Shown piece after piece: positions 17,990 to 24,424 of a DNA stretch of 64,000 bases (positions are counted from its first letter, which is position 1; every line of letters starts with the position of its first letter). The position numbers were made by a program, and so were the translations under genes. The DNA is taken from the NCBI RefSeq assembly GCF_043951855.1, contig NZ_JBINJW010000001.1, forward strand, positions 62,001 to 126,000, read 5' to 3'. The DNA is from Proteiniclasticum sp043951855. Lineage in GTDB: Bacteria; Bacillota; Clostridia; Clostridiales; Clostridiaceae. The notes under the pieces were generated by a model that saw only the letters and a program-made list of their open reading frames with translations, had not been told where the DNA came from and searched no databases.

Positions 17990-18037
17990 AATCTATTAAG
18001 CCATATGTTCAATCGAAAACATATGGCTTAATAGATT
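17990..18037 (-). terminator. Strong terminator after the HTH-DUF805 gene
   Basis: A perfect 20-bp stem (arms 17990-18009 and 18018-18037) with an 8-nt loop is followed by TTTTTTTCTC on the minus strand. It lies 48 bp beyond the stop codon of the HTH-DUF805 gene. Confidence 0.92.
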
Positions 18038-18084
18038 CCTCATAATAAGCTTTGTGATTTATATTGATATCAAAGTCGCCAGAT

Positions 18085-18612
18085 TCATTCTTCTAGTGCC
18101 ACGCTGGTTATTTCACTCTTTTCAGCCATCATAAATAATACGACTATCTGCCCAAATGGTACAAATAAAAATAACTGCCACCAGACACTGCGACCGATAT
18201 CATTCAATCTCCGGGACCCTACAGCAAGAAATGGCACCAGGAATATGATTGCAACTATTTGATTGAGCTGTTCATGAATAATGGTTGCTATAGCCAATAC
18301 AAGAACCATAAATAGAAAAAACCACCAATATTCATAGCGAGTTGCTTTACCGGAAAAGTTGGCATACTCCATAAAGCTCTTTTTGATGGACTCAACCGGT
18401 GTTTGTGGTTTCAGCTTCTTCTGCAAGATCAGTTCACTTGGATCAGCACTCAAAGCTTCTGCAATCAGTCTAAGCGACTCAGCTGATATATTACTTCCAT
18501 TTTCAATTCGTTGTATTGTACGAAGACTTAATCCACTTCTTTCGCTCAGTTGCTCTTGTGACCAGCTCTTATCTAGCCTTAAGGCTTTAATCTTATTCGA
18601 ATCAGTTTTCAT
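18085..18612 (-). CDS. HTH-XRE regulator fused to a DUF805 membrane domain
   Basis: This 175-residue protein has an N-terminal XRE helix-turn-helix (residues 5-60, with SWSQEQLSERSGLSLRTIQR) and a C-terminal DUF805 domain (about residues 75-170). The DUF805 part has FSGKATRYEYWWFF and RRLNDIGRSVWWQL motifs and three hydrophobic segments. This makes it a membrane-anchored DNA-binding protein; the signal it senses is unknown. Start choice is uncertain: ATG at 18612 or 24 bp upstream. It is the last host gene before the integrated element. Confidence 0.82.
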   Translation of the reverse strand: MKTDSNKIKALRLDKSWSQEQLSERSGLSLRTIQRIENGSNISAESLRLIAEALSADPSELILQKKLKPQTPVESIKKSFMEYANFSGKATRYEYWWFFLFMVLVLAIATIIHEQLNQIVAIIFLVPFLAVGSRRLNDIGRSVWWQLFLFVPFGQIVVLFMMAEKSEITSVALEE

Positions 18613-18720
18613 AACTTCACTCATCCTCGTTTTCATGTAATTTGAACATAGTATAGATGAAATGACCTGTAATGTCTACGACAGCAGGACGTCAGTTACC
18701 CGCAAATGGGTCTTAAAATG

Positions 18721-18743
18721 AAAAAAGACCGCATAAAGCGGTC
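18721..18743 (-). terminator. Original ssrA terminator, displaced 12 kb by the integrated element
   Basis: On the minus strand GACCGC-TTTAT-GCGGTC-TTTTTT follows 8 nt after the duplicated ssrA 3' end at 18752-18767. This is exactly where the native tmRNA terminator is expected before integration. Confidence 0.85.
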
Positions 18744-18751
18744 AGTTTAAC

Positions 18752-18767
18752 TGGTGGAGATGAGGGG
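18752..18767 (-). repeat. att core copy distal to ssrA
   Basis: The 16-bp sequence TGGTGGAGATGAGGGG is identical to the 3' terminal 16 bases of ssrA at 30676-30691. It holds the tmRNA T-stem strand, the acceptor strand and CCA. Flanking bases differ on both sides, so the repeat is exactly 16 bp. It marks the left end of the integrated element. Confidence 0.9.
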
Positions 18768-18873
18768 AATGATTTTCAGCATTTTCAACCATTTCATCAC
18801 GATAAAAAATAACCTTCTAAGCGTTGATATAACTCAATTCTATTGAATAACGTTATTTCTTGTTAAAACAATG

Positions 18874-18917
18874 TAGACGTCAAAATAGACGTCAATAGAC
18901 ATCAATATAGACGTCAA
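18874..18917. repeat. Integrase arm-type repeats, left end
   Basis: Four copies of TAGACGTCAA lie at 18874, 18886, 18896 (variant TAGACATCAA) and 18908, spaced 10-12 bp, about one helical turn. Two more copies lie at the other end of the element (30579, 30591). Such repeats fit arm sites bound by the N-terminal domain of the tyrosine integrase. Confidence 0.75.
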
Positions 18918-18930
18918 AACCAACTGAATA

Positions 18931-18943
18931 TTTCCCACGGGCA
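18931..18943 (-). repeat. Copy 3 of the TGCCCGTGGGAAA repeat
   Basis: The sequence TGCCCGTGGGAAA on the minus strand matches the repeat at 27620 and 29391 elsewhere in the element. It lies 14 bp from the arm-type repeats. Its function is unknown. Confidence 0.5.
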
Positions 18944-18954
18944 TTTATTATTTT

Positions 18955-18978
18955 GAGCTTTCAGGCTCTTTTTTATTT
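18955..18978 (+). terminator. Possible terminator near the left end of the element
   Basis: GAGC-TTTCAG-GCTC is followed by TTTTTTATTTTA on the plus strand. The stem is only 4 bp, so confidence is low; it could isolate the element from flanking transcription. Confidence 0.4.
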
Positions 18979-18979
18979 T

Positions 18980-19325
18980 ACCATAATAATTATATATTAA
19001 CACTGTTACCCATACCCCTACAAGGCTCTATTTCGCTTTGTAAGAGCTTTTATCTTATTATGGATATTTACCCATACAAGCTATATAAAACCGTACACGC
19101 TTAGAGATTGAAGCAGAAACCACATGATGAACACATTCTATCTATCAGACATTATAATCACTGTACCAGGTGTAATTCACTGTCCGTATTTATGTACGCA
19201 ATCTATGATAGTGCAGCTCTTAGGTATCGGCAATTTTGGGGAACCCCTGACCAGGTGAATCACCGACTCAGGACTTTTACTCATTTTTGAGTGAAAGTAT
19301 CTGATCAGTTTTGAGCGTGTACTTA
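18980..19325. other. Non-coding left end of the element
   Basis: No protein-like frame or RNA gene is visible here. A CAATTTTGGGG half-palindrome at 19231-19241 matches one arm of the CCCCAATTTTGGGG palindromes found at 19980 and 20076. Confidence 0.4.
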
Positions 19326-19670
19326 CTATCTTGAACCTTCTCTTATTTGAGATAGTTCAATTTTCTGCCACATCCGGCAGAACTTTATCACGATTTTGTT
19401 AGAAAGACTTTTCCACTTTTTTGTCGGAAAGTATGCTGTTAGTCTTTTTTGACTAATAGCTTTGCTTTCCAATCCTGGAATGCAATCTTGAATCTTCTTG
19501 TACTTTCTTATGGTCTCGTCTGAAACCCCTGCAATCTTCCCTAGTTCCTGGTTAGTGTGGATTGGTGTTAAGGTTTCCAAACACTTGGTAACCTTTTTGC
19601 CTCGCCCTTCAGATAGTTCCTGATTCCTCTTCGCCCTTTCTCTGATGACGTCCTCTAGTTTGAGTGCACC
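19326..19670 (-). pseudogene. Remnant of a ParB-like/HTH DNA-binding gene
   Basis: An open frame of about 114 codons has no start codon at its 5' end except an internal TTG. Its sequence includes KLEDVIRERAKRN, GRGKKV and PIHTNQELGKIAGVSDETI, which resembles the helix-turn-helix part of ParB-like proteins common in phages and plasmids. The conserved N-terminal nuclease-like or ParB domain is missing, and the C-terminal 40 residues do not look conserved. I read it as a 5'-truncated remnant, perhaps left when neighbouring genes were lost. The frame ends upstream at a TAG inside the palindrome cluster. Confidence 0.55.
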
Positions 19671-20090
19671 CTATGGTGTAACGAATCGTTACCTCCCTCT
19701 ATGTGATGGGATGGTTCATCCCGTCATGCTGTCGTCGTGAATCACGACTTCAGCTGATGCACTAAAATAGTGCGTTAGATCTTACCATCATTTTAAATGA
19801 GGGTATTGCATTTCGTTACCTATTAAGGATGAGATGTTTCACCCTGACCTTCAAAGGTCGCATTTTCCGACCTTTGGATACGCCATCAAGATGAAGTCCC
19901 AGATAAGGACTCCACAATTTTGTGGAATGTTCACTGTCGAATTTCTGACCGTAAGATTGGCCGGATTTTCGGCACATCTCCCCAATTTTGGGGAAATCTT
20001 TTCATGGCGGATTTTTCCGCTGTGACATCTTACACTCAGTTCGCAATCCAATAGTGGCTTACCAAAGTATTCACTCCCCAATTTTGGGGG
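19667..20090. repeat. Cluster of at least ten short perfect palindromes
   Basis: In 424 bp there are distinct palindromes with 4-7 bp arms and 1-4 nt loops. They include GTAACGAATCGTTAC (19678), GGGATGGTTCATCCC (19708), GTCGTGAATCACGAC (19734), GCACTAAAATAGTGC (19759), TCATTTTAAATGA (19788), GACCTTCAAAGGTC (19846), TCCACAATTTTGTGGA (19911), TCCCCAATTTTGGGGA (19979), GCGGATTTTTCCGC (20007) and CCCCAATTTTGGGG (20076). Three share a CAATTTTG core. No coding frame fits. It may be an origin, a structured RNA or an operator array. Confidence 0.7.
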
Positions 20091-20203
20091 ATGCTCTACA
20101 CGATAAAATCATTTCATCAGCTTTTCTTTTACCTGGTAATTGCACGTTAAAACAATTCTATGGAACGCTAAAACCCTTGTAACGCAATAAAAAAGCTAGA
20201 AGT

Positions 20204-20548
20204 TTAACCTTCCAGCTTCTCCAATTCTTCTATACCTTTTCTGAATATGCGTGATAGATGATTCACCGAATAACCTACTTTTCTTCCAATTTCATCATTG
20301 GATTTCTGATCTATATATCTCATAAAGAAGATTTCTCTGAGTAAAGGATCTTCAAGCCTGTTAATCAGATTTATAATATCGTTCCTCTTCCGCTTAATCT
20401 GTTCGATACGCTCTAGGATCATACCCTTATATTCTCTTACGCTTTCATGATGAGAATATTTTTTCACTACCCAATCATCCAGCATCCCATTGAAGCTATC
20501 AATCTCAATCCCTAGCATATGATATGCTTCCAGCTTCTTTCTTATCAC
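20204..20548 (-). CDS. Sigma-region-4-like phage regulator (DUF1492/ArpU-like)
   Basis: This 114-residue protein has an N-terminal helical part and a C-terminal sigma-70 region 4-like helix-turn-helix (RYIDQKSNDEIGRKVGYSVNHLSRIF, about residues 77-102). Small proteins of this build act as late-gene activators in Gram-positive phages and satellites. It overlaps the preceding sigma-factor gene by 4 bp, so the two are co-translated. It is the last intact gene of the element's rightward-to-leftward operon, and the palindrome cluster lies just beyond it, so that cluster is a candidate target. Confidence 0.72.
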   Translation of the reverse strand: MIRKKLEAYHMLGIEIDSFNGMLDDWVVKKYSHHESVREYKGMILERIEQIKRKRNDIINLINRLEDPLLREIFFMRYIDQKSNDEIGRKVGYSVNHLSRIFRKGIEELEKLEG

Positions 20549-21681
20549 AGTAACCCCCTCATACTTACAATTTCAACTATCTTTTTGTTCTCTGTCCTGA
20601 AGTCCATGATAGATCTGTAAGCTATATGTCTTTCCAGTTCATCATATGACCGTTTCAGATAGTCATACCCTACAAAGGCGACAACTATTCCAGTATCATC
20701 AACTTCTCTGACCGTAACCTGTACCGCTTTTTTCAATCCGTCCTTAGATGCTCCGGTTATTACTGTGATACTGTCTCCGGCTTCAATAGTTTTTGCTGCA
20801 ACTGTCTTAATTGCATTTTTCACCTGAGTTCTATATAACTCAATCTCTCTCAATCGTCTAACATTGGATGAGAACAGATCCATATAACCCTCTATCAACT
20901 CATCCAGATACCTTCTTGAAATCTTACCGACTGATTCATTGATGATTCTGTTAAGCGAACCCCTCGCAATTCCACAAGCTTCAGATATCTCATTAACCTG
21001 CATCTTATCGAGATTATCAAAGTAATAGAAGAGCATCTTCACCCTTTCATCATCCTTCAGTACGGTCTTGGCCATGCGTTCCAGATCTCTTCTGAGTGCT
21101 TTTATAGTCATGTCTCGTTCTATGCCTTCTAAATAGTCTGTATTGTCTGGTATCGAATCACCAACGGTTACAGAATCATCCTCAATGCTGCCTACTGGAG
21201 AATCAATGGATATCGTATTAGAGAAAGTTCTTCTCAGTTCCAGTATCTCTTCAAAGGATACCCCACTGTATACGCTCAATTCCTTTGTGCTGGGCTCGTG
21301 ACCGTACTCTTTAATATATTCCTCTTCCGCTCGTCTTAGGCCCATATAGGCCTTTCTAGGCTCATAGGGAACACGTATAACCCTACTGTTATCATGATAG
21401 AATCTATAAATCTTCTGTTTGATGCGAAGTATTGCATAAGTGGAGAATGCTCCCAGCTCTGGATCATACTTCTCTATTGCATTACATAAACCGAATACCC
21501 CTTCCTGAAAGAAATCATCATAATTTATGATCTCATCATACTTAGGATGCTTATTATATGCCCATTTAAAGCTCTTGAGGGCGGTATGAATCAACCCTTG
21601 ATTATTCTCTACTATTACCCCTAGAACCTCTTTGTGGCCTTCCTGATACTGCCTGATTAGTCTCTCATTATCATCATACAT
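20545..21681 (-). CDS. Sigma-70-family factor with an unknown C-terminal extension
   Basis: This 378-residue protein has recognisable sigma region 2 (about residues 48-108, with EGVFGLCNAIEKYDP and FSTYAILRIKQKI), region 3 (110-165) and region 4 (193-258, with VNEISEACGIARGSLNRI). About 120 further residues form a basic, beta-rich C-terminal part (TIEAGDSITVITG near residue 297) that I cannot assign. Full sigma factors are rare on small integrative elements. It probably redirects RNA polymerase to element or phage promoters; the target promoters are unknown. AGGTGGG precedes the ATG. Confidence 0.82.
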   Translation of the reverse strand: MYDDNERLIRQYQEGHKEVLGVIVENNQGLIHTALKSFKWAYNKHPKYDEIINYDDFFQEGVFGLCNAIEKYDPELGAFSTYAILRIKQKIYRFYHDNSRVIRVPYEPRKAYMGLRRAEEEYIKEYGHEPSTKELSVYSGVSFEEILELRRTFSNTISIDSPVGSIEDDSVTVGDSIPDNTDYLEGIERDMTIKALRRDLERMAKTVLKDDERVKMLFYYFDNLDKMQVNEISEACGIARGSLNRIINESVGKISRRYLDELIEGYMDLFSSNVRRLREIELYRTQVKNAIKTVAAKTIEAGDSITVITGASKDGLKKAVQVTVREVDDTGIVVAFVGYDYLKRSYDELERHIAYRSIMDFRTENKKIVEIVSMRGLL

Positions 21682-21693
21682 AGAAACCCACCT

Positions 21694-21897
21694 TTAAGGC
21701 TTCCATGTGTTGAGCTGTCTCTTCTGCTTGGCTCTGTATTCTTTCATCCGGTTCTTGTCATAGTCAGGATTGTTCTGTTCCCAGTTTTTACGATTACGCT
21801 TCTGGCCTTCCAGCTTACATTCTGGACTACAGTATTTTGCGTTATGCTTTGGATTGCTAAATTTAGATCCGCATATGCTACAGATTTTATAACCCAT
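21694..21897 (-). CDS. Small zinc-finger protein
   Basis: This 67-residue basic protein has a treble-clef-like pattern: CSICG near residue 6, then CSPEC near residue 23, and a basic helical tail. It may bind DNA or RNA. The start at 21897 has AAAGGAG upstream; a longer frame further upstream lacks a ribosome site and reads poorly. It lies between a small SH3-like gene and the sigma-factor gene. Confidence 0.7.
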   Translation of the reverse strand: MGYKICSICGSKFSNPKHNAKYCSPECKLEGQKRNRKNWEQNNPDYDKNRMKEYRAKQKRQLNTWKP

Positions 21898-22037
21898 ACA
21901 ATTAACTCCTTTCTCTGAAAAAATTCTATGTTTTGGCTTCCGTTCTATGTTTGAACATGAGAAAAAACGGACAGTACAGCGTTTGAAGGGCGGAACACCC
22001 CCTGGGAGGGGTATAGGGGGATACCTCACCATAAACT

Positions 22038-22217
22038 CTATACCCTAGATATCTGGTATTCCTTTAGAGCTATTACTTTTCCATTATCCAATTCAATTAA
22101 ATATTTTCTATGATTATCATATTGAATCTGAGCTTTACCCTTTACTGTTCCTTCCTCACCAAAGTAATAACCAAACACATTACTCTTAACTCTTTCGCCT
22201 TCCTTGAACGCATTCAT
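22038..22217 (-). CDS. Small SH3-like protein, 59 residues
   Basis: The start ATG overlaps the stop of the preceding coiled-coil gene by 4 bp (ATGA), and the frame ends at a TAG at 22038. The sequence, for example KEGERVKSNVFGYYFGEEG and YLIELDNGKVIALKE, suggests a small beta-barrel like SH3 or KOW domains. I do not recognise a specific family. The overlap and composition support a real gene. Confidence 0.65.
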   Translation of the reverse strand: MNAFKEGERVKSNVFGYYFGEEGTVKGKAQIQYDNHRKYLIELDNGKVIALKEYQISRV

Positions 22218-22543
22218 TTCATTAAACCATCCAGAAGATTTCTGTAATGATTTTTTTCCGCTTCATCTTCCAGGTTATATTCCTTATTGATTCTGTCTTT
22301 AATATCCGCCTGAGCTTTCTCGGTTTCTTCCTTCAGCTTTGCTTCTGACTTCGCTTTCTTTTCAGTGAGGACGGCTTCGGATAATTTACCCATGAGTTCT
22401 GAAGTGGCTTTCATCTTGGCTTCAAGTCTTTCTCTTTCCTTCTGCCGATATTCCGCCCTGGCTTCTTCCTTCGCCTGAGCTTCTCTTTCTGCTCCTTCGT
22501 GCAGTTCTTTGAAATCAATATGTCCGTTCTTGTCGATACTCAT
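22214..22543 (-). CDS. Coiled-coil protein of unknown function (109 aa)
   Basis: The protein is dominated by a charged helix rich in Glu, Lys, Arg and Ala (about residues 15-85), which predicts a long coiled coil. It follows directly on the larger coiled-coil gene and overlaps the next small gene by 4 bp. I recognise no family. Scaffolding, capsid-size control or a DNA-bound structural role are all possible. Confidence 0.65.
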   Translation of the reverse strand: MSIDKNGHIDFKELHEGAEREAQAKEEARAEYRQKERERLEAKMKATSELMGKLSEAVLTEKKAKSEAKLKEETEKAQADIKDRINKEYNLEDEAEKNHYRNLLDGLMK

Positions 22544-22545
22544 TA

Positions 22546-23139
22546 CTATTCCCCCTTGCTCTCTTTAAGGATTGCATCTTTCTTTTCAAGAATGAGATTC
22601 AATATACCCATAGATCCGGTATTTCTGTAAGTATCATCTGCTCGGACCATAGTTCCGGTCATTCCTTCGGGGGTGGGGTATGTTTTAACCTTTGGTTCTC
22701 TGAAGATATCTCTCTGAAGTCTGTGCAGCATTTCATTACCGTTGTTCAGATCAGAATATAGATTGTCTTTTAGATTCTCAATCTCTGCTATGACCGGAAG
22801 CAATTTCTTATAACTTTCTCTTACCACATTATCCAGGCTGTCAATGATCTCCTTCTTCAGTTCCAGGTATTCAGATTCATTTACAAGCGGTTTAGCTTCC
22901 ACCTTCTTCATTTTGTCCTGATACATTCTAGCAATCTCCTGAGCTGATTCACGCTCTTTTGATGCCTTCATGAAGGTTTCCTCATCTGCATCTGCTCTGG
23001 CCTTGTTAATGGCTTCTGTGGTGGTTCTGATTGTCTCCTCGGTCACGTCCAATTTTGCCTGTAGTGTAGAAAGTTCCTTGTCTTTAATCGCTTGTAGTTC
23101 ATTCAGTTTCTGATCCAGTGCTTTTAATGTTTTTGCCAT
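22546..23139 (-). CDS. Coiled-coil protein of unknown function (197 aa)
   Basis: The first 100 residues and the segment near 110-150 are predicted coiled coil (for example LKALDQKLNELQAIKDKEL). The C-terminal 40 residues are Gly/Thr-rich and less helical. It is the middle one of three adjacent coiled-coil genes with short spacing, so the three probably form one complex. No family recognised. Confidence 0.65.
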   Translation of the reverse strand: MAKTLKALDQKLNELQAIKDKELSTLQAKLDVTEETIRTTTEAINKARADADEETFMKASKERESAQEIARMYQDKMKKVEAKPLVNESEYLELKKEIIDSLDNVVRESYKKLLPVIAEIENLKDNLYSDLNNGNEMLHRLQRDIFREPKVKTYPTPEGMTGTMVRADDTYRNTGSMGILNLILEKKDAILKESKGE

Positions 23140-23154
23140 TGTTATTATTCCCCC

Positions 23155-23547
23155 TTAAAGTTCATCTATTGACGTCTGCAACAATTCAACCTGTATACTC
23201 TCTGAATTAGCTAAGTCATAGCTATTCTTTATGATGTTATACTCATCATCCAATAGTGCCTGTCCGGCTTTCTTATGTCTTAATTGAGCTTGGAGCGATA
23301 CTGTTTTCTCTGTCGCAGTGGTTCTCAACTGATTCATTGCTGCAATTTCTGATGCTACATATTCAGGATCATACTCTTTCACTAACTCAAGACTCGATAT
23401 CTTTTTGCTCATTTCGCTGGATAGAGTACGAGCGGTGTCCAGTTTCTGTTTGAGATTTTCGATTTCTAATGCCTGAGCGGTTCTAAGGGATTCAAGTTCC
23501 ATTTTCCTATCATTGAGCTTTCCTATAAAAATTAAATTCTTTGCCAT
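23155..23547 (-). CDS. Coiled-coil protein of unknown function (130 aa)
   Basis: This is a helical, heptad-rich protein (LRTAQALEIENLKQKLDTAR near residue 21) with a start (MAKNLIFIGKLNDRK) that resembles the start of the next gene (MAKTLKALDQKLNEL), which hints at an old duplication. AAGGAGATAATAAC precedes the ATG. No family recognised. Confidence 0.65.
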   Translation of the reverse strand: MAKNLIFIGKLNDRKMELESLRTAQALEIENLKQKLDTARTLSSEMSKKISSLELVKEYDPEYVASEIAAMNQLRTTATEKTVSLQAQLRHKKAGQALLDDEYNIIKNSYDLANSESIQVELLQTSIDEL

Positions 23548-23552
23548 TGTTA

Positions 23553-23828
23553 TTATCTCCTTTTCTTCTTCTTATTTGTTGTTCGTGCATCTTCTTTCTC
23601 TGTTCGGTAATCTTGTACCACTAAAATTCTGTTCGCTTCTGGCCGCTTTCCTTCAATTTCCTTGACCTGATATTCCAGGATTGCACCCACTGTTAAATCC
23701 TTGAAATTGGCAGATACAAGCTGAGATTGATGAAAGAATACGTTTCCCAATCCATCTTCCATGATGAACCCATACCCTTTATCAGTGAGTTTCACAACCC
23801 TGCCCATTCTTCTGTTTTTACCTCTCAA
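23553..23828 (-). CDS. Cold-shock domain RNA-binding protein
   Basis: This 91-residue protein has an OB-fold cold-shock domain. The RNP1-like motif KGYGFIMED lies near residue 17 and the RNP2-like motif VFFHQSQL near residue 29, followed by a very basic tail (TTNKKKKRR). It should bind single-stranded nucleic acid. The start appears to be TTG at 23828, with GAGGTG 5 nt upstream; the first ATG lies 21 bp further in with a poorer ribosome site. It precedes the coiled-coil genes. Confidence 0.78.
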   Translation of the reverse strand: MRGKNRRMGRVVKLTDKGYGFIMEDGLGNVFFHQSQLVSANFKDLTVGAILEYQVKEIEGKRPEANRILVVQDYRTEKEDARTTNKKKKRR

Positions 23829-23874
23829 TAGCTCACCTCTTTATAATTTATTGTTATAGTGGTATAATATATCC

Positions 23875-23931
23875 GATAAATTAAACACCCTATTTCCAGC
23901 AGACTTGTACAATGTATAGGTCTGTTTTTTT
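23875..23931 (+). ncRNA. Candidate antisense small RNA
   Basis: On the plus strand a TATAAT (23863-23868) is followed about 35 nt later by a strong terminator. All neighbouring genes are on the minus strand. The implied transcript is about 55 nt and opposes the leader of the cold-shock gene and the 3' end of the small gene at 23930. The -35 is weak, so this is tentative. Confidence 0.35.
23900..23931 (+). terminator. Plus-strand terminator inside the minus-strand operon
   Basis: An 11-bp stem (CAGACTTGTAC pairing with GTATAGGTCTG, two G-U pairs) with a 3-nt loop is followed by seven Ts on the plus strand. The minus-strand version has mismatches and no T-run, so it is directional. Confidence 0.65.
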
Positions 23932-24043
23932 AATCAATCCTTCCACCTGATAACTTCCACCCCATTTCAATTTTTTTCTGCTTGTCTGCTTTTTCATAGA
24001 GTACCTGGATTCTCTTGATCTGTTCTTGTAAATTGTTTTTCAT
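23930..24043 (-). CDS. Small protein, 37 residues
   Basis: The short charged sequence starts MKNNLQEQIKRIQVLYEKA and is predicted to be helical. An AAGGATTGATGC ribosome site precedes the ATG, and the spacing fits the operon. No family recognised. Confidence 0.5.
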   Translation of the reverse strand: MKNNLQEQIKRIQVLYEKADKQKKIEMGWKLSGGRID

Positions 24044-24098
24044 TTTGCATCAATCCTTTATAGATTTCTGCCGGATCATGTTGTGGAATTTCGCATAA

Positions 24099-24410
24099 CT
24101 ATTTTTTATCCAGGTTATAAAACCTTCTGATTGCTGGAGATCTCTTGTTGATTTTGAACCCCCAATTCTTCAGCTCTCTATCATCCTGGACTTTGAATCC
24201 TGATATCCTCATGGCGGTTTTCATGGTTCCGTTACTCACATACACTCCGGTATCGCTTCCAAAGATTTCTTTCAGCTCATAACTACCTCTCCAGGAACCA
24301 CCACGTTCGATTAAATTAGCTGCTATCCACTCAAGAAGTTTCTTCTGAGTTTCAACTGGTTCATGATAGTAGTTTTTCGGATTGTCTGTTGGTAAAGCTT
24401 TGTTTTTCAT
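24099..24410 (-). CDS. Hypothetical protein, possible winged helix (103 aa)
   Basis: The central part (LLEWIAANLIERGGSWRGSYELKEIF..., residues 25-60) looks like a winged-helix or replication-associated domain, and the C-terminus is basic. It follows the primase-helicase gene by 14 bp, so a role in replication is plausible. The start at 24410 is chosen over a GTG 9 bp upstream because AGGAAG is better spaced. No firm family match. Confidence 0.6.
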   Translation of the reverse strand: MKNKALPTDNPKNYYHEPVETQKKLLEWIAANLIERGGSWRGSYELKEIFGSDTGVYVSNGTMKTAMRISGFKVQDDRELKNWGFKINKRSPAIRRFYNLDKK

Positions 24411-24424
24411 TAACTGCACTTCCT

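Noticed and set aside
19851..20081. 76-codon minus-strand frame inside the palindrome cluster
   Set aside because: No ribosome site; its open state follows from the palindromic sequence, and the product resembles nothing.
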